A DNA stretch of 39,121 bases from a virus: positions 1-39,121 of IMG/VR virus record IMGVR_UViG_3300024265_000126. The stretch is one strand, 5' to 3'. How positions within the stretch are numbered: position 1 is the first letter of the stretch; each line of letters begins with the position of its first letter. Below, piece after piece: positions 1-7,188 of the stretch. The position numbers and the translations under genes are program-made. The notes below the pieces were generated by a model. That model did not search any database. It saw only the letters and a list, made by a program, of their open reading frames with translations, and had not been told where the DNA came from.

Positions 1-2128
1 TCGATTTCTTATCGATCGTCCTCTCGCTCAGTAAATAGTGGGCCGTGACAGAGTCGCTGTCCTGGCCGATTCTGTGCGCGCGATCTTCTGCCTGGGTTAA
101 GGCCGCCGGTGTCCAGGGTAGCTCCAAAAATGCGACGTTGGAAGCCGCTGTCAACGTCAGGCCGACTCCCATCGCTTGAATGTTTCCGACGATGATTCTG
201 GCCTTGCCACTCTGGAAGTCGTCGACCGCTTGCGCTCTGGCCTCCATAGGCGTTCCGCCATAGATCTTCCGAGACGCAGGGAAGGCGTCCGCGACGGCCT
301 CGACTACGTTGATGTGAGTAGCGAAAACGATAAGCTGTTCGCCGGTCTCCAGGAAGTCTCCGATCCAACCGAGCGCCGCTTTCATCTTGCCGGCGACGGC
401 GACCTGTTTCAGAGCTTCGATCCGGATGAGCTGCTCGGCTTGGGCGGCCCTCTGCTCTTTGTCGTTTCGATAGGACGCGAGGAGTCCGCGAGCCCGAGCC
501 GCGACGTAGCCTTTCCGGCCCACGCCGCTCTGCTCTAGATTGCTCCGCGTCTCGGCGCGGCTTGCGTCGATCTTGAGCCGACCGGAGGCCGACTCCTTGA
601 CTGAGCTACAGCGATCTTCGTCCCACTCCTCTATCGCGGCTTTGCGGAACTCGGCGCGCTTCTCGGTATTGAGCGACGCTTGCTCTCCGATCCATCGAAT
701 CACGTCGGCCTCGGTCCGGTCGTACTCGGCCCGGTTGGTGAGGGGCAATACGATCCGAGTGCGGACCTTCGGCGGCAGCTCTTTCAGCACGTCGGCCTTG
801 AGCCGTCTTACCATACATACGCTACGCAGCTTAAAATTTAGTTCCTCAAGATTCGCCGCTCCGTCGGTGTTGTAGCCGAACCGTCCTTGGTATGCCTGAC
901 AGTAGCGGCCCGTGAATTTTTTCCATCCTCCGAACTCCTCCAGCCGTCCCATGATTTGTAGCTGGGAGATTAACTCGGCGGGACGATTCATGATGGGAGT
1001 CCCGGTAAGAAGCAGAACTAGGTCAAGGGTCTTAGACTTCGCAAGAGACCTGCAAGCCTTTGAACGTTTGGCACGTGCATTTTTTGTCATGTGGCTCTCG
1101 TCTAGTACAAGAGCCCGAGGAGCCTCAGCCGTGAGCGTATCGATCCACCAGTGCAAAACATCGTAGTTAAGGACATAGACGTGAGCGTTGAACAGAGAGA
1201 GATCCATCATCGGCTTGCGGCCCTTCAAGGTAACGACTGAGCGGCCGGGCAGCCAGCGCTGTGTCTCGCGTCTCCAGTTTTCCTTTAGCGATGCCGGGCA
1301 TACGATCACTGCGGGGTAGGCGTTCTTGGCGGCGATCGCTGCGAGGCTCTGCGGAGTTTTCCCGAGTCCCATTTCGTCTGCGATGAGAACGCCACCGGAA
1401 TTGCAGCGAGACAGGACATACTCGACCCCGCCCTTTTGGAACGGATACAGGGCGTCACCGCCTTGGCCGAAGTTCTCGATCTCGATCGTCCCGCTCTCTG
1501 CCTTCGAGTCCGCGACTGCGGCCGTCATCGAGGTGACAGCTTCTCGCGCCTCGTCTTCTAGGCCGGGCTCCATCTCGAAGTCATACCGCTTGCCGAAGTC
1601 AACGAGCGCCTGCATAACGGATGCCTCAGCCGGGACGGTCCAGAAAGCGCCGTTCCATTCTCGTCCCGGAAGGGTACGAACTGCTGAGCCGAGTTCTTGG
1701 CCCCAAGGGAAGTGAATCTCGAAGTGGCCCTCGGGATCTCGAATGATCCTCCGGGGTGGGAGGTCTTCGTATTCGAGAGACATCGAGGCGAGCGCCGGGT
1801 CGATGCTCAGCCCGTTGGCGTTCGCGAACTCAACGACGGCCTTGATCGCGTCCGGAGTCGAAGCGGCATTCCACTCTTTGAGGCCAGGATTCCAGGAACG
1901 TCCGGGGACCATATCCTTGACCGAGCGAACGATCGCCGGGTCGTAGGGAAAGCGAATCCGAATGATGCCCTTCGAGATTGCCGAGGCGTCCCGTCGGGCG
2001 GTGAAGCGGAGGTGTGTCGAGGTCTCATCGAGCCACACGTTGACGCTAGGCGTCGAGGCGGCCCCGGCTCCTGGATCTCCGGGAATCGGAAGGCGCTTGA
2101 ACTGGGTGGGCTTCGGCGTGGCTCTCAT
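1..2128 (-). CDS. SNF2-family helicase with HARP-like repeats, truncated by left edge
   Basis: The frame is open for 709 codons from the ATG at 2128 to the window edge, so the C-terminus is missing. Residues about 56-92 and 136-168 are two related repeats (FPYD...VPGRSWNPGLKEWN and FPWG...LPGREWNGAFWTVP) that resemble the HARP-type substrate-recognition repeat of SMARCAL1-like annealing helicases. The ATPase core follows: Walker A ADEMGLGKT (about 250-258), DESH box (343-346), LLLTGTP motif III, and helicase C-terminal motifs ending in QAEDRAHRIGQ (motif VI). It should be an ATP-dependent DNA translocase or annealing helicase, acting in phage replication or recombination. It is last in a leftward operon and its ATG overlaps the stop of the preceding small gene (ATGA). 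The domain call is firm; the exact role is inferred. Confidence 0.93.
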   Translation of the reverse strand, partial: MRATPKPTQFKRLPIPGDPGAGAASTPSVNVWLDETSTHLRFTARRDASAISKGIIRIRFPYDPAIVRSVKDMVPGRSWNPGLKEWNAASTPDAIKAVVEFANANGLSIDPALASMSLEYEDLPPRRIIRDPEGHFEIHFPWGQELGSAVRTLPGREWNGAFWTVPAEASVMQALVDFGKRYDFEMEPGLEDEAREAVTSMTAAVADSKAESGTIEIENFGQGGDALYPFQKGGVEYVLSRCNSGGVLIADEMGLGKTPQSLAAIAAKNAYPAVIVCPASLKENWRRETQRWLPGRSVVTLKGRKPMMDLSLFNAHVYVLNYDVLHWWIDTLTAEAPRALVLDESHMTKNARAKRSKACRSLAKSKTLDLVLLLTGTPIMNRPAELISQLQIMGRLEEFGGWKKFTGRYCQAYQGRFGYNTDGAANLEELNFKLRSVCMVRRLKADVLKELPPKVRTRIVLPLTNRAEYDRTEADVIRWIGEQASLNTEKRAEFRKAAIEEWDEDRCSSVKESASGRLKIDASRAETRSNLEQSGVGRKGYVAARARGLLASYRNDKEQRAAQAEQLIRIEALKQVAVAGKMKAALGWIGDFLETGEQLIVFATHINVVEAVADAFPASRKIYGGTPMEARAQAVDDFQSGKARIIVGNIQAMGVGLTLTAASNVAFLELPWTPAALTQAEDRAHRIGQDSDSVTAHYLLSERTIDKKS

Positions 2129-2229
2129 CGCTTGAATTCGTTCATTGCAGTGCCGATCAGAAGCAAGCCGCAGCAGACCACCACGAAGAAAATAATTCCG
2201 CATCCAAAATCAATATAGGCTTCAACCAT
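2125..2229 (-). CDS. Small single-span membrane protein
   Basis: The peptide is 34 residues long. It begins MVEAYIDFG, contains one hydrophobic segment (GIIFFVVVCCGLLLIG, about residues 11-26) and ends in a basic NEFKR tail. Its stop overlaps the helicase start in an ATGA junction. The frame stays open upstream as far as 2499, but codon third positions are poor there while the competing frame (2157-2432) looks coding. A start at 2229 is therefore preferred, preceded by a GAGG-like site. No function is recognised. A longer form starting at 2445 cannot be excluded. Confidence 0.45.
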   Translation of the reverse strand: MVEAYIDFGCGIIFFVVVCCGLLLIGTAMNEFKR

Positions 2230-2432
2230 TCCCTCAGGCCTCGTTCCGACGTGCGCTCGCGATCGAACATCGACCGGGCGGCGATCCGCTTCCTCGTACT
2301 CGGCCGGAGTCCGGACGCGGAGAGAACCGGGTCGTTCTCCTGGCGGATCATCTTCTCGGCGTAACGGGAACCGGCTTGGCGTCGGCTCTTGGCCTGTCGG
2401 TTGCGGTCGCGGTTGAGCTTGTTTTGTTTCAT
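2157..2432 (-). CDS. Hypothetical basic protein
   Basis: This 91-residue protein is strongly basic in its first half (MKQNKLNRDRNRQAKSRR). Its start overlaps the stop of the upstream gene as ATGA. Third codon positions are rich in G or C over the first two thirds, as in neighbouring genes, and this is why this frame is chosen over the overlapping one. The last 25 codons overlap the small membrane protein in another frame and have less typical codons. No family is recognised. Confidence 0.6.
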   Translation of the reverse strand: MKQNKLNRDRNRQAKSRRQAGSRYAEKMIRQENDPVLSASGLRPSTRKRIAARSMFDRERTSERGLREWLKPILILDAELFSSWWSAAACF

Positions 2433-2755
2433 CGTTCGTCCTCATCGTTGGTTCGTCTCTGAGCGTCGAGCGTCGCGAGAGCGGTTTCGAGAGCCGCAAA
2501 ATCGCCGTGACTCAGCAGCTCGGATCTCGCCGCCGTCTCGACCGTCTCTAACGCCTCGATGAGAGCGGAGTCTTTTTGGAGTTGCCGCTTCATATCGTGG
2601 GCTAGGTGCCACGCCTCCAAGGTCCACCGCGCGGCCTTCGCCTCGGGAGGCTCCATGTCTTCGAGTAGATCTTTGACGAGCCACAAATCGGGGACGCTGA
2701 TCGCCCGGATGGGCTCGTCGTCTTTGCCTGCGCGTTTGAGCATTCTGTTTGTCAT
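2429..2755 (-). CDS. Hypothetical protein, leftward operon
   Basis: The protein has 108 residues, is probably mostly helical and acidic at its C-terminus (DAQRRTNDEDER). A GGAG ribosome site lies about 10 bases before the ATG, just after the stop of the upstream zinc-ribbon gene. The segment LWLVKDLLEDMEPPEAKAARWTLE and the following residues look amphipathic. No cysteine motifs or membrane segments are seen, and I do not recognise the family. It belongs to the leftward operon that ends in the SNF2 helicase. Confidence 0.72.
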   Translation of the reverse strand: MTNRMLKRAGKDDEPIRAISVPDLWLVKDLLEDMEPPEAKAARWTLEAWHLAHDMKRQLQKDSALIEALETVETAARSELLSHGDFAALETALATLDAQRRTNDEDER

Positions 2756-2768
2756 CGTTCTCTACTCC

Positions 2769-3050
2769 TCAGATTGGTAGCCGGATCGTACCGGCCGGGT
2801 AGGTTATCTTGGCCGGGCTCGGCGTAAGTGCCGGGCAGCCGTCCAGGTGGTATCCCAGGCGAGCGCAGTACGGGCACTTCGGATGGACGAATATGCAGCC
2901 CGGAGTCACGAGGACGCCGGACTCGATCTCGGTCGCACAGGTGCCGCAGCCGATCTGCATTCGATCGGAGCCGTAAGCGACCCCGACGCTGACTTGGCGG
3001 TGGCGATTGCAGGATGGGCAGTAGCGGATCTCGACGTCGGCTATGAGCAT
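2769..3050 (-). CDS. Cys-rich zinc-ribbon-like protein
   Basis: The protein has 93 residues and three CxxC-type pairs: CPSC near residue 12, CGTC near 36, and CPYC about residue 60, followed by a further HLDGCP. It most likely binds one or two zinc ions structurally. Its ATG at 3050 overlaps the stop of the preceding gene (TGATG). A GTG one codon upstream at 3053 is possible, but the coupling favours 3050. The function is unknown; small zinc ribbons of this kind are common among phage early genes. Confidence 0.75.
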   Translation of the reverse strand: MLIADVEIRYCPSCNRHRQVSVGVAYGSDRMQIGCGTCATEIESGVLVTPGCIFVHPKCPYCARLGYHLDGCPALTPSPAKITYPAGTIRLPI

Positions 3051-3220
3051 CACCGGGCCTCCGACAATTCAACCTGATCGCAGTGGTGGTCGAGGTGGTG
3101 CTGGTGGATTCGGTTGGCCTGCCTGTCTGCCGCGATGAATAGAATGCACACGACGGCGATGACACCAACGAACGCGACGAGCTTCATGATCATCAGCGAC
3201 ATGAAATCTGATTCCGTCAT
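3050..3220 (-). CDS. Small membrane protein (56 aa)
   Basis: The ATG at 3220 overlaps the stop of the gene before it (ATGA), and the stop overlaps the next start (TGATG). A hydrophobic helix (LVAFVGVIAVVCILFIAA, about residues 14-31) is followed by a His-rich cytosolic or periplasmic tail (NRIHQHHLDHHCDQ). The double coupling and tight fit between two better-supported genes argue that it is real. Its function is unknown. Confidence 0.68.
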   Translation of the reverse strand: MTESDFMSLMIMKLVAFVGVIAVVCILFIAADRQANRIHQHHLDHHCDQVELSEAR

Positions 3221-3441
3221 CGGACCTCCGAGATCTCGACGCTAACGATTCCGTCGCGCTGAATGATCTCAGCTTTGCGATCCTTGGCGGCTGCCGGATC
3301 GTCGATTGTCTTACACTCCAGGCGGAGTATCGTCGTTGAGTCGGGCGACCAGGAGTAGTCCTTCGCCACCGGAACGGGGCCGACTACCATGTAGCCGGGA
3401 CAGAGCCAGGGGCGGCGGGTCTCGATCAGAATGCGTCTCAT
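3217..3441 (-). CDS. Hypothetical protein
   Basis: The protein has 74 residues and starts MRRILIETRRPW. The start at 3441 is chosen because it overlaps the stop of the upstream gene (ATGA) and removes a long unlikely N-terminal extension. The C-terminal half (AEIIQRDGIVSVEISEVR) is probably beta-rich. No motif is recognised. Confidence 0.68.
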   Translation of the reverse strand: MRRILIETRRPWLCPGYMVVGPVPVAKDYSWSPDSTTILRLECKTIDDPAAAKDRKAEIIQRDGIVSVEISEVR

Positions 3442-3941
3442 GCGGACGCCTCGCATGGTTCCAGTTCTGCCATGCTTCGGAAAAGTGGCGCGAGCTCCAC
3501 GCTCGCCTGTCTCCATTTGTCGGAGTCGGGATGGTTGCGCTTCTGGATGCTCTGCAAGCGCCCGACCTGTTGCAGTAGCGAACTTTTCCGACTCGCCTTC
3601 TTTTGTTCTGACCGCACTCGCTGTTGCTGAGTGGTTGGCGCGAACGTGACTGTAAAACCGTCCTTCGTTGACTCGCGGACTGCGGGCCATCCGTCAGAAC
3701 CGGACAGCCGCGAAACCGACGTACAGCCAGCCTCGCATGTGACCGGCTTGCGGGTGGCGTCTTCGAAATACGCAACGTCTTCTACCGCGAGCCGTTCGAC
3801 TTGCTGACCGGAGATATCGCGCCCAGTGTAGAGCGCCGACGTCCCGGCGCACTTGGCGCAGATGAGCCGCCCGTTGTCGCTGATGTAGATCGCCCCACCC
3901 TTCAGGATCGGGGAGGGTTTCCGCTTCGTGGTTTCGGTCAT
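3438..3941 (-). CDS. Cys-containing phage protein, first gene of leftward operon
   Basis: The protein has 167 residues. The N-terminal part contains CAKC (about residues 28-31) and, after a GRDISGQ segment, CEAGC (about 69-73), which together could bind one zinc. The C-terminal half is polar and helical. It is the promoter-proximal gene of the leftward operon. An AGGAG ribosome site lies 11-12 bases before the ATG. Both the site and the start codon sit in the loop of a perfect inverted repeat, so translation may be controlled by RNA structure. The first eleven or so codons form one arm of that repeat. The function is not recognised. Confidence 0.75.
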   Translation of the reverse strand: MTETTKRKPSPILKGGAIYISDNGRLICAKCAGTSALYTGRDISGQQVERLAVEDVAYFEDATRKPVTCEAGCTSVSRLSGSDGWPAVRESTKDGFTVTFAPTTQQQRVRSEQKKASRKSSLLQQVGRLQSIQKRNHPDSDKWRQASVELAPLFRSMAELEPCEASA

Positions 3942-3982
3942 GGTCGTGTCTCCTGTTAGAAACCACGAAGCGGAAACCCTCC
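3912..3982 (-). promoter_or_regulatory. Start-codon hairpin: perfect 24-bp inverted repeat
   Basis: Positions 3912-3935 are the exact reverse complement of 3959-3982, with a 23-base spacer at 3936-3958. On the leftward transcript the upstream arm precedes the ribosome site. The spacer carries AGGAG and the ATG (3941-3939). The downstream arm codes for residues 3 onward of the protein. A 24-bp uninterrupted stem would be very stable. The repeat itself is directly visible. A role in translational control, or as a protein-binding cruciform, is inferred. Confidence 0.8.
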
Positions 3983-4214
3983 TCGCTGAGGGAATCCTAT
4001 CCCCTATTTTCCGAAAAGTCTAGCTTTTTTCTGAGCCGTGTGTGCTTTTCTCGCAATCGCCTTTATCTACCTGCAATTCTGGACTCCGACACTCCCGGCT
4101 ATCTAAAGGATAAGAGGGGTCGCTAGACAAAGGCTATCTTTTACGGTCCATTTTAGGATAAGTTAGGGGCGCGGCCGGGACGGATCCCGGTCACGGAACC
4201 GAGAGGAGAATCAA
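3983..4214. promoter_or_regulatory. Divergent intergenic control region
   Basis: This non-coding gap lies between the leftward and rightward operons and is visibly richer in A and T than the genes. Leftward, a TAGACT box near 4020 lies 17 bases from TAGGAT near 3996, a sigma70-like candidate promoter. Rightward, TAGACA near 4125 and TAGGATAAG near 4153 are present but badly spaced. GGATAAG followed by GGGG occurs twice (near 4109 and 4153), and a related TAGGGGATAGG occurs on the other strand near 4000. GCTAGAC occurs in both orientations (near 4016 and 4121). These could be operators. A small CCGGGA/TCCCGG hairpin lies just before the ribosome site of the first rightward gene. Confidence 0.6.
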
Positions 4215-4424
4215 ATGCCAAGAGGACGACCACCAAAAGCGGACGCGCCGCTCAATGTCACGCTTGCGCCAGATATAAAGGTGGCGCTCAACGAGGCCGC
4301 CAAGGAGGTGGGCTGTTCGCTCTCCGGCTTCGTGGCCGGAGTGTTAACCGGAGTCGGCTCTTCGAAGTCTGAATTTCTCGCGGCCTACGGCGATGAGATA
4401 AGACGACGAGCGAGCGCAGGATGA
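4215..4424 (+). CDS. Small DNA-binding protein, AT-hook plus ribbon-helix-helix-like
   Basis: The protein has 69 residues. It opens with an AT-hook-like RGRPPK, and then LNVTLAPDIKVALNEAAKEV reads like a beta strand followed by two helices, as in ribbon-helix-helix repressors. GAGAGGAG lies 9 bases before the ATG. As the first gene rightward of the divergent control region, it is a good candidate for the regulator binding the repeated GGATAAG sites. That role is inferred from position. Confidence 0.75.
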   Translation: MPRGRPPKADAPLNVTLAPDIKVALNEAAKEVGCSLSGFVAGVLTGVGSSKSEFLAAYGDEIRRRASAG

Positions 4425-4621
4425 ACGCAACCATGATGATGCCCTTAGAAGCCGGGGCCTACTCGCACCTAGAGACTTCGCAGTGTGACGGTCCAGGCCT
4501 TTGCGTTCGAAACAAACTCACGAGGGCGATCTGGTGGTTCGGCGGCAAGGCTAGCTGCGAGAGTTACCTTCGTCGGCTGCGAGCGGGGCTCGTCGAGATT
4601 CAAGTCTCCGCTTCGTACTAA
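4421..4621 (+). CDS. Hypothetical protein
   Basis: The protein has 66 residues and its start overlaps the preceding stop (ATGA). It contains three cysteines and a central WWFGGK segment. It sits between the putative regulator and the ERF recombinase. No family is recognised. Confidence 0.6.
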   Translation: MNATMMMPLEAGAYSHLETSQCDGPGLCVRNKLTRAIWWFGGKASCESYLRRLRAGLVEIQVSASY

Positions 4622-4643
4622 TCAAACCCAGGAGGAGAAACAG

Positions 4644-5594
4644 ATGACAGAGGAGACACGGCAGCGCAACGCTGCAACGATCGGTGAACTTTCAGACGCA
4701 CCTGAGGATGCTGCCGCCCTCGACCCGATCGAACCCGTACCAGAGACGGCGACGCTCGGGATCGAATCATCGCGAGAGATCGACAAGATCGCGGCCGCGC
4801 TCGTGAAGGCGCAGAGCGGTTTGGAGTTGGTCACCAAGGATGGGATCAACACGCACCTGAACTCGAAGTATGCGACGCTCGGCGCGATCAATAAAGAGGT
4901 CAAACCGAGGCTCTCGAAACATGGGATCGCTACCTTCGGGTCTGCGGCGCGGGAGTTAAGAACGGGCAAGCCGATCTATCTGCTTCGGCTCATCCACAGG
5001 TCGGGCCAGTGGCTCCAGTCCGCGATCCCTCTCGTGATCTTCGAACAGAAGGGCGTCAACGCCGCGCAGAGTGTGAACTCGGCAGTTACCTACGCGAGCC
5101 GAGCGCTGCTGTCAGGAGCGATGGGGGTCGCGACCGAAGACGACGACGGGAACGCGGCCGACGGCCAGCCGCAGAACGATGGAGCGCCTCCACAGGAACC
5201 GGAACGCAAGAGCCGAGAGGTTCCGGCCGAACGCGGCAGAGGGATCAATCGACCCGGCAACGAACCGAAGCGCGGTCGCAACCCCGACTCGCCTCCGAAG
5301 CTCGACGTTCGGCCGTTCGAGTTGACGGCCTTCATCGCGAGCGAACATTGGGCCGCCGTCGGCGCGGACTGGCACACCGGCCGGAGGATCTCGAAGCCGC
5401 AACAGAAGCGACTTTATGCAGCGGCATCGTCCGAGGGTTACTGGTCCACCGAACAGGTCAAGGCGGTCCTGTTCCGTCACTTCGGAATTGAGTCATCGTC
5501 GGAGATTCCCGGCGATTGGGACAGCCGAGGACTTCAGCCCTATAGCAAGATCGTTGAGATTCTGACCACCTTCTCGCCCGAACCCGGCGCGTGA
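4644..5594 (+). CDS. erf: ERF-family single-strand annealing protein
   Basis: The protein has 316 residues from the ATG at 4644, which has AGGAGGAG upstream. The frame is open further 5', but that part overlaps the preceding gene. After an acidic N-terminus, the region about 50-175 has ERF-family features: ALVKAQ, the HLNSKYATLGAINKEVKPRLSKHG-type strand (split by the motif), and SAVTYASRALLSGAMGVATEDDD at the end of the core. A charged, Pro-rich linker leads to a C-terminal helical domain (ISKPQQKRLYAAASSEGYWS) of the kind that follows SSAP cores in phages. It should anneal complementary single strands during phage recombination. The nuclease partner is encoded immediately downstream with a GTGA overlap. 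Confidence 0.9.
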   Translation: MTEETRQRNAATIGELSDAPEDAAALDPIEPVPETATLGIESSREIDKIAAALVKAQSGLELVTKDGINTHLNSKYATLGAINKEVKPRLSKHGIATFGSAARELRTGKPIYLLRLIHRSGQWLQSAIPLVIFEQKGVNAAQSVNSAVTYASRALLSGAMGVATEDDDGNAADGQPQNDGAPPQEPERKSREVPAERGRGINRPGNEPKRGRNPDSPPKLDVRPFELTAFIASEHWAAVGADWHTGRRISKPQQKRLYAAASSEGYWSTEQVKAVLFRHFGIESSSEIPGDWDSRGLQPYSKIVEILTTFSPEPGA

Positions 5595-6259
5595 ACGATT
5601 CCGGCATCGTCGGCACCGGGAAGCAGATACCGGGCGGCGGGAGCTTCAACGAGATCGGCCATGTGTACCGCAACGACAACTACGTCATCGTTCCGTCCGT
5701 TACTCAAGCGATCAGAGAGGCGGGGCTCGGGGTCAATCTCGTCGGCGCTCCTCAGTGGGCCCTGGAGAAAGCCGGAGAGCGTGGGCGTCGAATCCACAAG
5801 GCCCTGCTTTTCGCTCTCGAAGGCGACCTCAATTGGAGGACGCTCGACGCCACCCTAAAGCCGGTGGTCAAGGCCGGGGTCAAGGCACTCTCCGAGGCTG
5901 GCTTCGAGCTGACGAGAGGTGAGTCACGGTTCGTCTCGAAGCGGTATCACTACGGGGGGACGCCGGACTACGAAGGACTACTCAACGGGACCGACGCGGT
6001 GGTTGACGCCAAGAGCGGCTCGACGGTTCCGATCGGAGCGACCGGGCTCCAGGTCTCCGGTTACGCTCTCGGGATCGCCGAGCGCCGAGAGATAGACCGC
6101 CGTCCGAAACGATACGTACTACGCCTCTGGCCGAAGCGAGGAGAGGCGAGACTGATAGCCATTACCACGGACCCCTACGAAGACGAGGCCGACTTCCTCG
6201 CTGCCGTCCGGGTGTGGCACAGGAATCACAGAGCCGACTTGAACAAGGAGATGAGATGA
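5591..6259 (+). CDS. PD-(D/E)XK exonuclease, partner of ERF
   Basis: The protein has 222 residues. A GTG start overlaps the ERF stop (GTGA). Nuclease-fold residues are visible: H69 in an early helix, D126 in GGTPDYEG, the D-x-K pair D139/K141 in VVDAKSG, and Q154 in the following helix. This order fits RecB/Cas4-like phage nucleases, which resect DNA ends for a single-strand annealing protein. Its adjacency to ERF supports a two-component recombination system. Confidence 0.82.
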   Translation: MNDSGIVGTGKQIPGGGSFNEIGHVYRNDNYVIVPSVTQAIREAGLGVNLVGAPQWALEKAGERGRRIHKALLFALEGDLNWRTLDATLKPVVKAGVKALSEAGFELTRGESRFVSKRYHYGGTPDYEGLLNGTDAVVDAKSGSTVPIGATGLQVSGYALGIAERREIDRRPKRYVLRLWPKRGEARLIAITTDPYEDEADFLAAVRVWHRNHRADLNKEMR

Positions 6260-7188
6260 CAACGCAATCAGAGATCGAGAGGAACGCGACAGAAGCCCCG
6301 ACCGGAGAGACCGCACTAGCGCGGATTGAGAATTTGCCGGTGCGGGTCGAGAGCGCGGAGGAGTACAAGATCGTGGTTCAGGCCGGGAGGGGATTCCGGG
6401 ATCTGGTTCGAGAAATCGATCAGTGGTTCGAGGGCACCAAGACAGAGCCCGGCCCGAAGGTCCAAGCGCATAGCCTCTGGAAATCTCTCTGCGATAAACA
6501 CAAGGCGGCCCGGAGTCTCCCGGAGCGCGGACTCAAGACGGCAAAGCTCTTACTCGACGGATTCGATAAGAAGGTCCGGCAAGAGAAGGCCGAGGCGGAG
6601 CGCAAGGCCCGCGAGGAGCGAGAGCGTATCGAGCGTGAGGCCCGCGAGGAATCCGAGCGGCTAGAGGCCAAGGCCACGGAGGAGCGCGAGGAGGCGGAAC
6701 GGCTCAAGACCGAAGCCCGCGAGCAGAAAGAAACGGCCGAGCGGCTCGCGGCGGAGCCACCTGGAGATCCGGAGGATGAGCGGAAGCGACAAGCAGAACT
6801 TGACGTTGCTGCGGAGGATGAGCGCGACCGACTGGCCGCGATCGCGGACGCAGAGAGAGCGGCCGAGGATCTTGATCGCGCCGCTGAGCGAGCGCTAGAG
6901 GCTCCCACGAGAACGCCGGCTTCATTCGCAGCCCCGGTCGAGGAAGCTCCGGCAGTCGAGGGCGCGAGCAAGAGTGAGGGTTGGGATTTCGAGATCATTG
7001 ACCCCACCAAGATCCGGGTCAAGGTGATTCGAGACGCAATGCGAGTCGTCGCGGCGGAGAAGATCAAGACCTCGTGGCTCGGTCAGCATCTCAAGAAGAT
7101 CGTTGGGGCTCACGGCGAGGCCGCCGGCTCGATCATCGGAGAGGGCTCGATCGAGGTCAAGACCAAGACGACTAGAAGCTTTCGGTGA
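6256..7188 (+). CDS. Coiled-coil phage protein of recombination cluster
   Basis: The protein has 310 residues. The start at 6256 is chosen for its ATGA overlap and AAGGAG site. Residues about 110-225 are an almost continuous Glu/Arg/Ala-rich coiled coil. The C-terminal 70 residues, from GWDFEIIDPTKI to a basic KTKTTRSFR end, resemble the conserved C-terminal domain of coiled-coil proteins that often accompany phage SSAP and nuclease genes. It may assist recombination or bind DNA ends. The precise role is unknown. Confidence 0.72.
   Translation: MTTQSEIERNATEAPTGETALARIENLPVRVESAEEYKIVVQAGRGFRDLVREIDQWFEGTKTEPGPKVQAHSLWKSLCDKHKAARSLPERGLKTAKLLLDGFDKKVRQEKAEAERKAREERERIEREAREESERLEAKATEEREEAERLKTEAREQKETAERLAAEPPGDPEDERKRQAELDVAAEDERDRLAAIADAERAAEDLDRAAERALEAPTRTPASFAAPVEEAPAVEGASKSEGWDFEIIDPTKIRVKVIRDAMRVVAAEKIKTSWLGQHLKKIVGAHGEAAGSIIGEGSIEVKTKTTRSFR

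Noticed and set aside
2752-3168. Longer minus-strand frame over the zinc-ribbon gene
   Set aside because: It is Arg/Ser/Pro-rich with no motif. The overlapping frame has ordered Cys pairs and coupled junctions.
4485-4643. Upstream extension of the ERF gene
   Set aside because: It overlaps the coupled 66-aa gene. A strong AGGAGGAG site directly precedes the ATG at 4644.
6420-7067. Minus-strand frame of 215 codons opposite the coiled-coil gene
   Set aside because: It is a Ser/Arg/Ala low-complexity reverse of a Glu/Arg coiled coil, a typical shadow.
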